From: Bacillus sp. AFS055030
GTDB lineage: Bacteria; Bacillota; Bacilli; Bacillales; Bacillaceae_G
Assembly: GCF_002574545.1 (NCBI RefSeq)
Contig: NZ_NUGT01000015.1
Span: 1-64,000 of the forward strand
Direction of reading: 5' to 3'
Length of the DNA stretch: 64,000 nt
Position 1 is the stretch's first letter. Every line of letters starts with the position of its first letter. Positions 54,785 through 64,000 of this stretch are shown here, one piece after another. The notes beneath the pieces are model-generated. The model did no database searches. It was not told the DNA's origin and saw nothing but the letters and a program-made list of their open reading frames with translations. The position numbers were made by a program, and so were the translations under genes.

Positions 54785-55953
54785 TAAAAATTCCTCGCAT
54801 ACTCACGGAAATCTTCAATATTACGTTTTAGGCGCTCAAGTTGATCTGATTCAAATTGTTCAGTTATTGCTTTTGCAACTTCAAAGGCAACAATATGCTC
54901 AGCTACTACACTTGCTGCTGGAACAGCACAGCTATCAGATCGTTCGATACTAGCTTCATAAACTTCTTTTGTTTCAATATCAACGCTCTGTAACGGCTTG
55001 TATAGCGTCGGGATGGGCTTCATTACTGCTCGCACGACGATAGGCATTCCTGTTGTCATACCGCCCTCAAAACCGCCAGCACGATTCGATAATCGATAGT
55101 AGCCTTCTTCTTTAGAATAAGCAATCTCATCATGAACTTCACTACCTGGTAAGGATCCAGCTTGGAACCCAATGCCAAATTCAACACCTTTAAAGGCATT
55201 AATACTTACGATCGCACCTGCAATTTTTGAATCTAGCTTTCTGTCATAATGAACATAGCTACCAACACCAGCTGGCATTCCTTCAACGACAACTTCTACA
55301 ATACCACCAACTGAATCTCCATTTTGTTTTGCTTCATCAATTAATGATTTCATATTTTCTGTAGCTTCTTCGTCTATACATCTTACTTCAGAGTTTTCAG
55401 CTCTATTATGTAAGTCTTCTGCATTTTTATAGTCTAAATTTTTTGCTTTAACTCCACCAATTTCAATTACATGGCTAGCAATTGTGATTCCTAGCTCACT
55501 CAACAATTTTTTTGCTACCGCTCCAGCTGCAACACGTACAGTTGTTTCACGAGCTGAAGATCGCTCTAAAACATTTCGTACGTCTCTAAAACCATATTTA
55601 ATCGCTCCATTTAAATCGGCATGCCCTGGTCTTGGTTTTGTAATGCTTCTTTTTCCTTCATATTCAAGATTATCCAATGGTTCGGCACCCATAACATTAG
55701 TCCAATGTTTAAAATCGTTATTTTCAACAACCAATGCGATTGGAGAGCCTAAAGTATAACCATGTCGAACACCGCTAGTAATTTGAGCAGTATCCTTTTC
55801 TATTTGCATTCTTCGACCTCTTCCATATCCACCTTGACGTCTACGAAGTTCAACATTTATTTCTTCTGCTAATATTGGTAATCCTGCTGGAACGCCTTCA
55901 ATAATTGTAGTTAATTGTGGACCATGTGATTCACCAGCTGTTAAATAACGCAT
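54784..55953 (-). CDS. aroC: Chorismate synthase
   Basis: A 389-residue FMN enzyme that converts EPSP to chorismate. Motifs: [67 protein letters not shown] and the C-terminal [15 protein letters not shown]. In B. subtilis it is aroF. It is the first gene of aroC-aroB and begins 250 bp downstream of ndk, with terminators between; cheR, which lies there in B. subtilis, is absent. Confidence 0.97.
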   Translation of the reverse strand: MRYLTAGESHGPQLTTIIEGVPAGLPILAEEINVELRRRQGGYGRGRRMQIEKDTAQITSGVRHGYTLGSPIALVVENNDFKHWTNVMGAEPLDNLEYEGKRSITKPRPGHADLNGAIKYGFRDVRNVLERSSARETTVRVAAGAVAKKLLSELGITIASHVIEIGGVKAKNLDYKNAEDLHNRAENSEVRCIDEEATENMKSLIDEAKQNGDSVGGIVEVVVEGMPAGVGSYVHYDRKLDSKIAGAIVSINAFKGVEFGIGFQAGSLPGSEVHDEIAYSKEEGYYRLSNRAGGFEGGMTTGMPIVVRAVMKPIPTLYKPLQSVDIETKEVYEASIERSDSCAVPAASVVAEHIVAFEVAKAITEQFESDQLERLKRNIEDFREYARNF

Positions 55954-56157
55954 GTCAACACCTTCTCTTTATGTAAGTTTAAAATTATTTAGTTACTACT
56001 ATACCACAACCTAATCTGAATTTAACATAAAAAAAGAACCATAATTTGGCTCTTTTTTTGATTTTTTGCAAAAAAATGAAATATTCTACACGAAAAAAGT
56101 TATTCAATGCGTAAATTTTTGTCATACTTTGAAACGAGATCATTATTTTCATATAAA

Positions 56158-56196
56158 AGAAAAAGCCAGCAATTATGCTGACTTTTCTTATGCAAA
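56158..56196 (-). terminator. Terminator of ndk
   Basis: AGTCAGCATAA and TTGCTGGCTTTTTC form a stem on the minus strand right after the ndk stop. A second hairpin, AGAGCCA/TGGTTCT with T7, lies at 56028-56058. Confidence 0.75.
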
Positions 56197-56205
56197 TCTA
56201 TTTTA

Positions 56206-56652
56206 TTAGTATACCCACTCTTTAATTAGTTTAGAGTATTCAACTAATTCGTTTTGATTGAAGAAAATTCCAATTTCACGTTCTGCACTAGCAGGTGAAT
56301 CTGAACCGTGAATAATGTTTTTTCCTACAGTTGCAGCATACTCACCACGGATTGTTCCTGGTGCTGAATCTTTAGGGTTTGTTGCTCCCATCATTTGACG
56401 AGCGGTAGCGATTACATTTTCGCCTTCCCAAACCATAGCGAATACTGGGCTTGAAGTAATGAAGTCAACTAATTCACCAAAGAAAGGACGCTCTTTGTGT
56501 TCAGCATAGTGAGTTTCAGCTTGTTCTTTACTCACTTGCATTAATTTAGCTCCAACTAATTGGAAACCCTTTTTTTCGAAACGTGAAACGATTTCACCAA
56601 TTAAGTTACGTTGTACACCATCAGGTTTTACCATTAAATAAGTTCTTTCCAT
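56206..56652 (-). CDS. ndk: Nucleoside diphosphate kinase
   Basis: A 148-residue enzyme that phosphorylates NDPs. The phospho-His is in [16 protein letters not shown]; other motifs are [26 protein letters not shown] and [15 protein letters not shown]. All active-site residues are present. GAGGTAGAGC precedes the ATG. It lies between hepT and the aro genes as in B. subtilis. Confidence 0.97.
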   Translation of the reverse strand: MERTYLMVKPDGVQRNLIGEIVSRFEKKGFQLVGAKLMQVSKEQAETHYAEHKERPFFGELVDFITSSPVFAMVWEGENVIATARQMMGATNPKDSAPGTIRGEYAATVGKNIIHGSDSPASAEREIGIFFNQNELVEYSKLIKEWVY

Positions 56653-56831
56653 TATGCTCTACCTCACTTGAATTCAATTATGTATAAACAACACAGTTAG
56701 AATAGTAACATCAATTTATAAAATTATCAATAGTTTAAAATCTTGTTATATTATAAAAATTGCAATCGCTTCCAGATTTTTGATTAACTTTTATTAAAAT
56801 ACTTGAAACAAATGACATTCTTAGGTTAAAA

Positions 56832-56878
56832 AAGCCAAAAGAGGCAGTTGTAAATGCACTAGCATTTTCCCCGCCTCT
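56832..56878 (-). terminator. Terminator of the hepS-menG-hepT unit
   Basis: AGAGGC and GCCTCT form a stem enclosing an inner GCATTTAC-type arm; TTTTGGCTTTTTT follows on the minus strand. It overlaps the hepT stop codon. Confidence 0.7.
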
Positions 56879-57839
56879 AGTTTTTTCGATTTCCAATATT
56901 TTTAGCAATTAATATTAACATTTCCTTTGCCTCGTTATTTGGAAGGCCACTTATACTGTTTAAAGATTTTTGTAAATATGCTTCGCTAACTTTTCTAGCT
57001 GCATTAATATATGTACTTTTTCGAATTTGATTGATAAGTGGTTTAACAGTTTCCGGATTAATTCCTTCATAGATCGATTCAATTTTCTCTTTAAAAGCTG
57101 AATCATTCATCGCAAACAAGACAGGTAATGTAATATTACCTTGAATTAAGTCGCTACCTGATGGCTTTCCTAATTCTTTCTCAGAAGCCGTAAAATCAAG
57201 AATATCGTCCATAATTTGAAAAGACATACCTAAATAGTATCCGTAATCTTTTAAACACTTTTGATAAGCTTTAGAGGCTCCTGATGCAATTGCACCTATT
57301 TCACAACTTGCTGAAATTAAAAGTGCAGTTTTTCGTTTAATTCTTCTTAAATAACATTTTAAATTTTGGTCAAAATTATATTTATCTTTAATTTGTTCAA
57401 TCTCACCTAAACAAATCTCTAAAATAGTCTCAGATAATTTTTGATGGGCCAATGGGATTTCGATTTCTGACATACATTCCAATGCCTTTGCAAATAAAAA
57501 ATCCCCTGCATACATCGCAACACGATCATTGTAAGTTGAATTGATTGTCGGTTTACCCCTTCGTAAACTAGCTTCATCAATTACATCATCATGAACTAAT
57601 GATGCCATATGTATGATTTCCAAAGTAGCTGCTACATTTTTAATCGATTGAAGGTTATATTGTCCAAATTTAGCACTAAGCAATACAAATACTGGTCTAA
57701 TTCTTTTACCACCAGATTCAAGCAACTGTACAGATGCATTTTTTAAAATTGGCTGTGAAGAATTGACTACTTTATGAAGCGTGCTTTCAATCTCATTAAT
57801 GTCCTTTTTTAAATAAGAATATTTCCATTTAACCTTCAT
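56877..57839 (-). CDS. hepT: Heptaprenyl diphosphate synthase component II (HepT)
   Basis: About 320 residues, the catalytic polyprenyl synthase half. The two Asp-rich motifs are VHDDVIDEASLRRG (FARM) and QIMDDILDFTASE (SARM); GGKRIRPVFVLLS and the GDFLFA segment are also present. It elongates farnesyl diphosphate to C35 for menaquinone-7. The start is set at the ATG giving MKVKWKYSYL with AAGGTGA upstream; the frame extends 21 codons into menG. It works as a heterodimer with HepS. Confidence 0.95.
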   Translation of the reverse strand: MKVKWKYSYLKKDINEIESTLHKVVNSSQPILKNASVQLLESGGKRIRPVFVLLSAKFGQYNLQSIKNVAATLEIIHMASLVHDDVIDEASLRRGKPTINSTYNDRVAMYAGDFLFAKALECMSEIEIPLAHQKLSETILEICLGEIEQIKDKYNFDQNLKCYLRRIKRKTALLISASCEIGAIASGASKAYQKCLKDYGYYLGMSFQIMDDILDFTASEKELGKPSGSDLIQGNITLPVLFAMNDSAFKEKIESIYEGINPETVKPLINQIRKSTYINAARKVSEAYLQKSLNSISGLPNNEAKEMLILIAKNIGNRKN

Positions 57840-57882
57840 TCCGTTCACCTTACTATTCATCCCATTTTCTCGCTTATTGTAA

Positions 57883-58593
57883 CTAGCTTTTTGGTTTAAC
57901 ACCTAAATGCATTGCTGCTACACCAAAAGTATAAGGTTTTATCTTTATTTTTTCCAATCCAGCTTTTTTGAAAAGATTTGCAAGTTCATTCATCCCTGGA
58001 AACGTGCTTGCGCTTTCTTGTAACCAAGAATATTCTTTAAAGCTTTTAGCAAATATTTTCCCAAATATCGGCATGATGTATTTAAAATATGCTTTATACA
58101 CATGTCTAATACCAAATGCGGTCGGTTGTGATGTTTCTAAGCACACAACAATTCCTCCAGGCTTTACGACTCTTGTCATTTCCTTCAACACTTGATAATA
58201 ATCTGGAACATTTCTTAAACCAAAACCAATTGTAACGACATCAAAATAGTTGTCCTCAAATGGTAACTCCATAGCATTTCCATGAATTAGTTTTACTTGG
58301 TCTAAATGCATATTTTTAACTTTTTCTTCACCGATAGACAGCATATTTTTACTAAAGTCTAATCCGATCACTTCTCCATCTTTTCCAACTGTATTTGCAA
58401 GTGCAATTGTCCATTCACCAGTACCACAACATACATCAAGCGCTTTCATACCTTTTTGAACATTCATAATTTTCATTGTTTGTTTGCGCCAAGCAATATG
58501 TCGTCTAAAACTAATAATTCCATTCATTGTATCATATTTATTGTAAATCTTTTCAAACACGTCATGTACGCGTTCTTCTTTTGATTGAGTCAT
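57883..58593 (-). CDS. menG: Demethylmenaquinone methyltransferase MenG (UbiE)
   Basis: A 236-residue SAM enzyme that adds the last methyl group of menaquinone. Motif I is [16 protein letters not shown], with [21 protein letters not shown] and [15 protein letters not shown] following. The start at the ATG ([10 protein letters not shown]) has GTGGGGG upstream and fits B. subtilis MenH (MQDSKEQRVH). It lies between hepS and hepT, a typical menaquinone tail-and-ring pairing. Confidence 0.96.
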   Translation of the reverse strand: MTQSKEERVHDVFEKIYNKYDTMNGIISFRRHIAWRKQTMKIMNVQKGMKALDVCCGTGEWTIALANTVGKDGEVIGLDFSKNMLSIGEEKVKNMHLDQVKLIHGNAMELPFEDNYFDVVTIGFGLRNVPDYYQVLKEMTRVVKPGGIVVCLETSQPTAFGIRHVYKAYFKYIMPIFGKIFAKSFKEYSWLQESASTFPGMNELANLFKKAGLEKIKIKPYTFGVAAMHLGVKPKS

Positions 58594-58635
58594 ATAAACC
58601 CCCACTAAACTAATTACGATTACTTCTTATGTAGA

Positions 58636-59307
58636 CTAATTTTGTAATTGTATTATTTTTGATAATTCTTCTTTTGTTTGAGTTAAATCAACAATCCCCT
58701 TGATTCTTTGAAATTGCGAAATAAAATCAGAGCAGTTTTCAGCTGATAAGCGTTCGAATTCTTTTTTCAGTCTAGATATTAAACACTCTTTTTCAATCTG
58801 CTTTATTGATTCTTCACCTGAAATAAACTTTGCAAAATGTACAAGTATAGTTGATTCGATCACTGTTATACAGTTGAAAAGATCTTCTAAAGAACTAAAT
58901 TGTTCGTGAACTAGATTGATTTTCTCCTCATTCATTTCTTTAACAGCATATGAAAGTTCTCGAATCAAACCAATTTCTCCAGTTTTAGCTAGAGCATCAT
59001 AATATAGTCCACTATATAAGTCTCCTTCTAAAACGGTTAATTGTTTCTTTTCACGATCCATTGGAGTACCTTTATATGTAGATACTTTTTCGTGTGTATC
59101 TAATGCAATTTGATGAATCATCAAGGCTTTACAGTAATGTATAATTTTATCTTTTGTAAAATCGTGATCTTTTAACAAATTTATTAATAAAGTAACCTTT
59201 ACATCATCAATTGTTGGAGCTTGAAGATGTTGATTTAAATATGGGTGTCTAATCGTATGTAAGATTTGAGTGATTACTTCGTTTTTTAACTCCTGAATAC
59301 TATTCAT
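58636..59307 (-). CDS. hepS: Heptaprenyl diphosphate synthase component I (HepS)
   Basis: About 223 residues, all helical. Typical segments are KVTLLINLLKD, HQIALDTHEKVSTY, LEGDLYSGLYYDALAKTGEI and SYAVKEMNEEKI. It lacks the Asp-rich motifs, as the regulatory subunit should. It pairs with HepT and measures chain length. The start may be the ATG at 59307 (GGATGG nearby) or six codons earlier. In B. subtilis mtrB (TRAP) lies between folE and hepS; here it is missing. Confidence 0.92.
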   Translation of the reverse strand: MNSIQELKNEVITQILHTIRHPYLNQHLQAPTIDDVKVTLLINLLKDHDFTKDKIIHYCKALMIHQIALDTHEKVSTYKGTPMDREKKQLTVLEGDLYSGLYYDALAKTGEIGLIRELSYAVKEMNEEKINLVHEQFSSLEDLFNCITVIESTILVHFAKFISGEESIKQIEKECLISRLKKEFERLSAENCSDFISQFQRIKGIVDLTQTKEELSKIIQLQN

Positions 59308-59414
59308 TATTTCCATCCATTCCATTTATAACTGATTTTTTCATTATACCATAAGTATTTTAGATGGTATAAGTTGATTCTTCATCAACTTGAATTATTT
59401 ATAATGAATATTTT

Positions 59415-59469
59415 AAAAAAGCAGGACTTTTTGGCTTTTTAGACTGCCTGTCAAATGCCCTGCTTTTTT
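59415..59469 (-). terminator. Terminator of folE
   Basis: AAAAAAGCAGGGC and a CCTGCTTTTTT arm form a stem; the loop region holds a second small pairing. A T-run follows on the minus strand. Confidence 0.75.
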
Positions 59470-59480
59470 GATTAATTGAT

Positions 59481-60053
59481 TTATTTAGTTGAATGAATCA
59501 TTGCAAGAATTTCATTTCTTCCTTGCACATCCTCTTTAAGTGAGCCACGCACCGCAGTCGTAACTGTTTTTGAGCCTGGTTTTCTTACACCACGCATTGA
59601 CATACACATATGTTCTGCCTCTACAACTACCATTGCTCCGTGTGGCTGTAGTACGTCCATAATTGCATCAACTACAGAAGCGGTAATACGCTCTTGTAAC
59701 TGAGGTCTTTTTGCTACTGTTTCTACTGTACGTGCTAATTTACTTAATCCAGTTACTCTACCATTTCTAGGTATGTAAGCTACATGTGCTACCCCGTAAA
59801 AAGGTAATAGATGATGTTCGCACATTGAATGGAATGGAATATCTTTTACAAGAACTAGTTCTTCATGATCTTCACCAAATACTTTATGTAAATGAGCCTT
59901 TTCATCTTGGCGCATACCAGAAAATACTTCAGCATACATTTTCGCAACTCGCTTTGGCGTTTCGTAAATTCCTTCTCTATTTGGATCATCACCGATAGCT
60001 TCGAGAATTAGACGAACCGCTTGTTCAATTTTTTCTAAATTAACTTCATTCAT
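59481..60053 (-). CDS. folE: GTP cyclohydrolase I FolE (MtrA)
   Basis: A 190-residue enzyme that opens GTP to dihydroneopterin triphosphate for folate. The zinc site is [13 protein letters not shown] with a later Cys in [25 protein letters not shown] and [10 protein letters not shown] are signatures. The ATG with GGGGGAT upstream gives [13 protein letters not shown], the B. subtilis length. In B. subtilis it is followed by mtrB; here by hepS. Confidence 0.96.
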   Translation of the reverse strand: MNEVNLEKIEQAVRLILEAIGDDPNREGIYETPKRVAKMYAEVFSGMRQDEKAHLHKVFGEDHEELVLVKDIPFHSMCEHHLLPFYGVAHVAYIPRNGRVTGLSKLARTVETVAKRPQLQERITASVVDAIMDVLQPHGAMVVVEAEHMCMSMRGVRKPGSKTVTTAVRGSLKEDVQGRNEILAMIHSTK

Positions 60054-60220
60054 TAATTGATCCCCCATGCTAAAAAAAATTCTAATATACACTATCAGAT
60101 TCGTTTTATTTTAACATAATTCTTTTTTTATAGGCAAAAAAAAGAAGGATACTTTCTTTTTCTTACTTTTTGATCCTCTTTCCATGTCCACTATTATGAG
60201 ACTTTTTGGACTATTTTAAC

Positions 60221-60258
60221 AAAAAAAGAAGGATGCTTTTTTTAGCATCCTTCTTTTT
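60221..60258. terminator. Terminator of hbs
   Basis: AAAGAAGGATGCT and AGCATCCTTCTTT form a 13-bp stem around TTTTTT, just after the hbs stop. A weaker sister hairpin lies near 60138-60180. Confidence 0.85.
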
Positions 60259-60274
60259 CGCTTAAATTATGTAA

Positions 60275-60547
60275 TTATTTTACTGCATCCTTAAGCGCTT
60301 TACCAGGTTTGAAAGCTGGAACTTTACTAGCTGCGATTTCGATTTCCTCGCCAGTTTGTGGATTACGTCCTTTACGAGCTGCACGCTCACGAACTTCAAA
60401 ATTACCAAATCCGATTAATTGTACTTTATCCCCGTTTTGTAACGCACCAAGAATTGATTCGAATACAGCATCTACAGCTAAAGTAGCTTGTTTTTTAGTT
60501 AACTCACCAGCTTCAGCAACTGCATTGATTAAATCTGTTTTGTTCAT
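60275..60547 (-). CDS. hbs: Nucleoid protein HBsu (HU family)
   Basis: A 90-residue HU homologue: [20 protein letters not shown], then the DNA-binding arm [20 protein letters not shown] and the C-terminal [13 protein letters not shown]. It bends and wraps DNA and is essential in B. subtilis. The ATG at 60547 follows GGAGGAGGTG; the extra GTG codons upstream belong to that site. The product is highly expressed, which fits the strong site. Confidence 0.97.
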   Translation of the reverse strand: MNKTDLINAVAEAGELTKKQATLAVDAVFESILGALQNGDKVQLIGFGNFEVRERAARKGRNPQTGEEIEIAASKVPAFKPGKALKDAVK

Positions 60548-60957
60548 GTCTTTCACCTCCTCCCAAAATTTTAGAAATGTTTCTTAATTTCATTTGTGAC
60601 CAAAATTTTAAATTTTATACAACAAATTCCAATTAATTTCTTTGTCATGCCTTATATTATACGATTCTAAGGCTTTTTTCAATATGTTTTATAAGAAAAT
60701 GTTGGAATTACTCGAAAACAGGTAGTAATTTTTCTGAAAAATTCATTTTTCAGCCTCAATTTTGTTAATAGACCTTGTGAAAGTACGATGGTGACTGATT
60801 TATCGGCATTTTTTTAATTTTTTTGAGGATTTTTAATAAATTTATTTTTTGTTGAATTTTGTCGATTAAATTTTGGTTCAACTTAATAATTTTCGATCAT
60901 TTTTTCAACGTTTCATTACTTCTGATAAAATATGACTAGTAGATTTTTTTACAAAAC
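60548..60957. other. Non-coding region between hbs and the spoIVA terminator
   Basis: About 410 bp of AT-rich sequence that holds the hbs promoter (TTGAAA-17-TAATAT). No convincing ORF or RNA fold; long T-rich stretches near 60810-60850. Confidence 0.5.
60654..60682 (-). promoter_or_regulatory. Likely promoter of hbs
   Basis: TTGAAA (60677-60682), 17-bp spacer and TAATAT (60654-60659) on the minus strand; TATAAT two bases upstream offers an alternative -10. Confidence 0.5.
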
Positions 60958-60988
60958 AAAAAAAATCAGATGGTTTTTACCACCTGAC
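60958..60988 (-). terminator. Terminator of spoIVA
   Basis: CAGGTGG and CCATCTG form a stem around TAAAAA, followed by ATTTTTTTTG on the minus strand, just after the spoIVA stop. Confidence 0.85.
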
Positions 60989-60998
60989 CAATTAATAA

Positions 60999-62477
60999 TT
61001 AAAGGATAATCGCAATTAAACCGCCGCTTCCTTCGTTAATAATTCTTTCTAAAGTTTCTTTCAATTTATATCTTGCATTTTCAGGCATTAAAGAAAGTTT
61101 CGCTTGGATGCCTTCACGCACGATTGAACTTAATGAACGTCCAAATATATCTGAGTTCCAAATTGATAAAGGATTATCTTCAAAATCTTGCATTAAGTAT
61201 TTAACAAGTTCTTCACTTTGTTTCTCAGTTCCAATGATCGGTTCAAATGTTGACTCGACATCAACTTTAATCATATGAATTGAAGGTGCTACTGCTTTTA
61301 ATTTCACCCCAAACCTTGAACCGTGGCGGATTATTTCTGGCTCATCTAAGCTCATATCTAAAAGTGAAGGTGCAGCAACTCCATAGCCGGTTTGTTTCAC
61401 CATTCTTAAAGCATCTGATACTTGATCATATTCTTGTTTTGCATGAGCGAAATCTTGCATTAGTTCTAGTAAATGATCTTTACCACGAATTTCTACTCCT
61501 ACAACTTCTTTTAAGACTTGATCATATAACTCATCTGGTGCAGATAAATCAATTTCTGCAACCCCTTGCCCCATATCTATTCCTGCTAGTTGTGCATGTT
61601 CAATAAATTCATAATCACTAAATTGGCCAACTACATAATCAACATCTCTTAACCGCTTAATATCTTTAACTGTTTCTTGAATTGCTTCTTGGTAGCTTTG
61701 GCGTAGCCAGTGATTTTCTTTTAATACTAATACCCAGCTAGGTAAGTTTACATTCACTTCAAGCACTGGGAATTCGTATAAAGCCTCGCGAAGTACGTTC
61801 ATCACATCTCCTTCGCGCATTGCTTCAACACTTAATGCGATGACAGGAATATCATACTTTTCAGATAGTTCTTGTCTCAGTGCCTCTGTATTAGGATGAT
61901 ATGGTTGAGAAGAGTTGATCACCATAATGAAAGGCTTTCCAACTTCTTTTAATTCATTAACGACCCTTTCCTCTGCTTCGATATAATCATATCTAGCAAT
62001 TTCTCCAATTGTGCCATCAGTTGTTACAACAACTCCAATTGTAGAATGCTCTTGAATAACTTTTCTTGTACCGATTTCAGCCGCTTCATTAAATGGAATC
62101 GGCTCTTCATACCAAGGAGTACTAATCATTCTAGGACCATTTTCATCCTCGTAACCTTTAGCCCCTGGTACACTATAACCAACGCAATCTACTAATCGAA
62201 TATTTACATCTAACCCATCCGCCACATGAATTTTTACGCCTTGATTCGGAACGAATTTTGGTTCAGTAGTCATTATTGTTTTACCTGCAGCACTTTGAGG
62301 TAATTCATCATGTGCTCTAGCACGATCCGCTTCATTTTGAATATTAGGGATAACAACTGCTTCCATAAAGCGTTTAATAAATGTTGATTTACCAGTACGC
62401 ACAGCACCTACAACACCTAAGTAGATATCTCCTCCTGTGCGCTCGGCAATGTCTTTAAAAATATCTATCTTTTCCAT
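60999..62477 (-). CDS. spoIVA: Spore coat morphogenetic ATPase SpoIVA
   Basis: A 492-residue protein, the size of B. subtilis SpoIVA. The N-terminal TRAFAC-type ATPase has Walker A GAVRTGKS (residues 24-31) and VDCVGYSVPGA; the C-terminal part, ending GSGGLIAIIL, is the region that binds SpoVM. It hydrolyses ATP to form the basement layer of the spore coat on the forespore surface. It is transcribed from a sigma-E type promoter in B. subtilis. It lies between hbs and yphF as there. Confidence 0.97.
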   Translation of the reverse strand: MEKIDIFKDIAERTGGDIYLGVVGAVRTGKSTFIKRFMEAVVIPNIQNEADRARAHDELPQSAAGKTIMTTEPKFVPNQGVKIHVADGLDVNIRLVDCVGYSVPGAKGYEDENGPRMISTPWYEEPIPFNEAAEIGTRKVIQEHSTIGVVVTTDGTIGEIARYDYIEAEERVVNELKEVGKPFIMVINSSQPYHPNTEALRQELSEKYDIPVIALSVEAMREGDVMNVLREALYEFPVLEVNVNLPSWVLVLKENHWLRQSYQEAIQETVKDIKRLRDVDYVVGQFSDYEFIEHAQLAGIDMGQGVAEIDLSAPDELYDQVLKEVVGVEIRGKDHLLELMQDFAHAKQEYDQVSDALRMVKQTGYGVAAPSLLDMSLDEPEIIRHGSRFGVKLKAVAPSIHMIKVDVESTFEPIIGTEKQSEELVKYLMQDFEDNPLSIWNSDIFGRSLSSIVREGIQAKLSLMPENARYKLKETLERIINEGSGGLIAIIL

Positions 62478-62616
62478 GCGTTCCCCTCCCGATTTATCAA
62501 TACATGGGAATAATTGACTTGAAGTAGTATACCTATGACAATATCATTCTATGATGTTGTCCTAGTGAGTTATGACAAGATTTTTTATTTTTTCTTTTCT
62601 TAACTTGGGATCAAAT

Positions 62617-62658
62617 AAAAAAATCCTTCGATAAAATGTATTCTTTTATCAAAGGATT
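62617..62658 (-). terminator. Terminator of the yphE-yphF unit
   Basis: AATCCTTTGATAAAA and TTTTATCGAAGGATT form a 15-bp stem followed by TTTTTT on the minus strand. Confidence 0.85.
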
Positions 62659-62672
62659 ATGATTTATATTAT

Positions 62673-63389
62673 TTAATTTTGTTCTAAAAACACTGGTTGT
62701 CCATCTTTAATTGTATATGGAAGTGAGTATGCAGGCACGATTGGTGAGTCTTTTACTAAGATCGAACGAATATCTTCACCGAATTTATAATGTTTGGCTT
62801 CCTTAATTTTTGCATACAAATCCATTGAATAGTCAACATAGAACTCGCCATCGTTTCCCATTATGATTGGTAAATGCTTATTACTATAAGGACTGACTAC
62901 GAACGGTTCTTCTTTGAAACCCATCTTTTTATAGTTTAATAGAAAAACGCCGTTAGCCAAAGTTTTTTTGATTGGTGGATAAGTATGTTTATCTTTATAA
63001 ACTTGTACTCTTAATGAAACATCACTTAGTTTATCTGTCATTCTAAGATCGACTAATTTAACAGTCGGATTCTTTTCTGCATCTATTAATACGTATTGAA
63101 AAATACCACCGTTTTCATAAGAATTACCAGGTACATCACTTAAATAGCCTGGTGTTAGTTTAGTAAAATCAATTGGATATTTAATATAAATTGGTGTATC
63201 CATATCCTTGTTTTTGATCGGTAACATTCCCGAATTGTTTTCTTTAAATTTATTAACTGCAGTTTGAACAGATTGCAATTGATCATCATATGGTACTTGA
63301 TTTTGTGCAAGTTGATCTTGCGGATATAAACAGCCACTTAATAAACTTATTACAAAGCATATTAGAATGGAAAGAAATAGCTTTTTCAT
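62673..63389 (-). CDS. yphF: Predicted lipoprotein YphF
   Basis: A 238-residue exported protein. A lipoprotein signal (FLSILICFVISLLSGC, lipobox LSGC with Cys20) is followed by a globular domain with FKENNSGMLPIKNK, FTKLTPGYLSDVPGNSYENG and the C-terminal SLPYTIKDGQPVFL. It matches YphF in length and position next to spoIVA. Function unknown. It follows yphE at about 20 bp. Confidence 0.88.
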   Translation of the reverse strand: MKKLFLSILICFVISLLSGCLYPQDQLAQNQVPYDDQLQSVQTAVNKFKENNSGMLPIKNKDMDTPIYIKYPIDFTKLTPGYLSDVPGNSYENGGIFQYVLIDAEKNPTVKLVDLRMTDKLSDVSLRVQVYKDKHTYPPIKKTLANGVFLLNYKKMGFKEEPFVVSPYSNKHLPIIMGNDGEFYVDYSMDLYAKIKEAKHYKFGEDIRSILVKDSPIVPAYSLPYTIKDGQPVFLEQN

Positions 63390-63410
63390 GTTAGTCCCCT
63401 TTATTGTAAA

Positions 63411-63608
63411 TTAACTTGGCCAGCTTAATACGATATATGTAATTAAAATTCCTGAAATAATTAAAGACATATATGCAATGAAGGCCGTTATCATTTTTAA
63501 AAATTTAATTTTTATTTTGTTTCTACTCAAGAAAATTAAAAATAATGATAAAAGCATTAATCCGATTCCTACAAAAGAAATAATTTCATTAATATGTGCC
63601 GCGTTCAT
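63411..63608 (-). CDS. yphE: YphE (DUF2768) small membrane protein
   Basis: A 65-residue protein with two helices: IISFVGIGLMLLSLFLIFLS and MITAFIAYMSLIISGILITY, with a positively charged turn (RNKIKIKFLK) between. This is the DUF2768 pattern found between gpsA and yphF in Bacillus. GGGGGAA precedes the ATG. Role unknown. Confidence 0.85.
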   Translation of the reverse strand: MNAAHINEIISFVGIGLMLLSLFLIFLSRNKIKIKFLKMITAFIAYMSLIISGILITYIVLSWPS

Positions 63609-63802
63609 TATGTTCCCCCTATGTATTTTCTACCTTTATTATAGTATCAAAATAATTACATGATTTGAATTAAAATCTTTTTATTCCTATTAAGTCATTA
63701 TCGACTTATTTAATGCTTAAGTATACTTGTTATTGTTATTAATTTAATTCTGTAAAATCAACTAGAACATATTCACTAGTTACACCTTGATCAAACTCGA
63801 AC

Positions 63803-63834
63803 AAAAAACCTCTTTGTTATAACAAAACAAAAAG
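63803..63834 (-). terminator. Terminator near the right edge
   Basis: CCTTTTTGTT and AACAAAGAGG form a 10-bp stem (one G-U) around TTGTTAT, followed by TTTTTTG on the minus strand. No protein frame runs into it from 64000, so it ends a non-coding unit or a gene outside with a long 3' UTR. Confidence 0.65.
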
Positions 63835-63975
63835 GCAAGCGGGACAATTCACCTATTCACTTGTTCAAAATAAAAAGAAAGAAAAAGTAAATACATACTC
63901 CTTCTTTCTTCGAAGCAAACTGGGGCAATTGCTTCGTTTTCTCGACTAACACCCACCAGAACACATCCGGTATAA
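63803..63975 (-). ncRNA. Candidate small RNA or structured 3' UTR
   Basis: All three minus frames meet stops near the right edge, yet the region is structured. A hairpin CGAAGCAA/TTGCTTCG (63914-63939) and a ~14-bp hairpin AAGAAAGAAgGAGTA with its reverse partner, ending in T-rich sequence, are followed by the terminator. A possible -10 (TAGAAT or CATAAT) lies at ~63980; the -35 would be outside the window. It is either an sRNA or the 3' end of gpsA mRNA. Confidence 0.3.
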
Positions 63976-64000
63976 GTCATTCTATATTATGCGAAAATGT

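Overview
The window is an AT-rich chromosomal segment from a spore-forming member of the Bacillaceae. The gene order closely follows the Bacillus subtilis ypeQ to yphE interval (ponA, recU, dinG, panBCD, qcrABC, aro, menG/hep, folE, hbs, spoIVA), read mostly on the minus strand. Sporulation genes (spoIVA, sspM, ypjB), bacillithiol genes (bshA, bshB1), a type B RNase P RNA and menaquinone genes all fit this. The genus cannot be fixed from sequence alone. Gene names follow B. subtilis homologues and are assigned from remembered family sequences, motifs and synteny; no database search was run.

Layout. 0-9 kb: small zinc-finger protein and two RNase H-like proteins, an EamA transporter, a rod-shaped non-coding RNA that looks like 6S RNA, a sulfurtransferase, the two-headed dynamin DynA, a tiny Fur-box transcription unit, and the type III polyketide synthase/methyltransferase pair bcsA-ypbQ. 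9-18 kb: two M32 carboxypeptidase paralogues flanking an RDD membrane protein and a Spo0E-like peptide with duplicated cre-like sites, then an NAD(P)-binding protein, the helicase YpvA and a Gfo/Idh/MocA oxidoreductase. 18-33 kb: YpsC, rnpB, gpsB, ypsA, a GntR regulator, yppG/F/D, sspM, yppC, recU-ponA, ypoC-nth-dnaD, aspB-ypmB-ypmA. 33-47 kb: dinG, the panBCD operon with an attenuator-like leader, birA-cca-bshA-bshB1-dapB-ypjD, a YitT family protein, a membrane zinc protease, and ypjB/ypjA. 47-56 kb: the qcrABC complex, ypiF/B/A and aroA-aroB-aroC. 56-64 kb: ndk, hepT-menG-hepS, folE, hbs, spoIVA, yphF, yphE and a structured non-coding end.

How the genes work together. PonA, GpsB and YpmB (TseB) act in cell-wall synthesis. 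RecU, DinG, YpvA, Nth and DnaD act on DNA. HepS/HepT and MenG make the menaquinone that the Qcr complex oxidises, and AroA/B/C supply chorismate to both menaquinone and aromatic amino acids. PanB/C/D feed coenzyme A, and BshA/BshB1 make bacillithiol. Several genes found here in B. subtilis are missing at this locus: asnS, mgsA, mtrB, cheR, aroH-trp-hisC-tyrA and ypdP.

The most interesting non-textbook items are the panB leader, where mutually exclusive terminator and antiterminator pairings can be drawn; the 6S-like RNA with its own promoter and terminator; a roughly 150-nt Fur-box unit encoding a 26-29 residue membrane peptide; and the duplicated cre-like promoter region upstream of the Spo0E-like gene. 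No tRNA, rRNA, CRISPR array, insertion sequence or prophage was seen.
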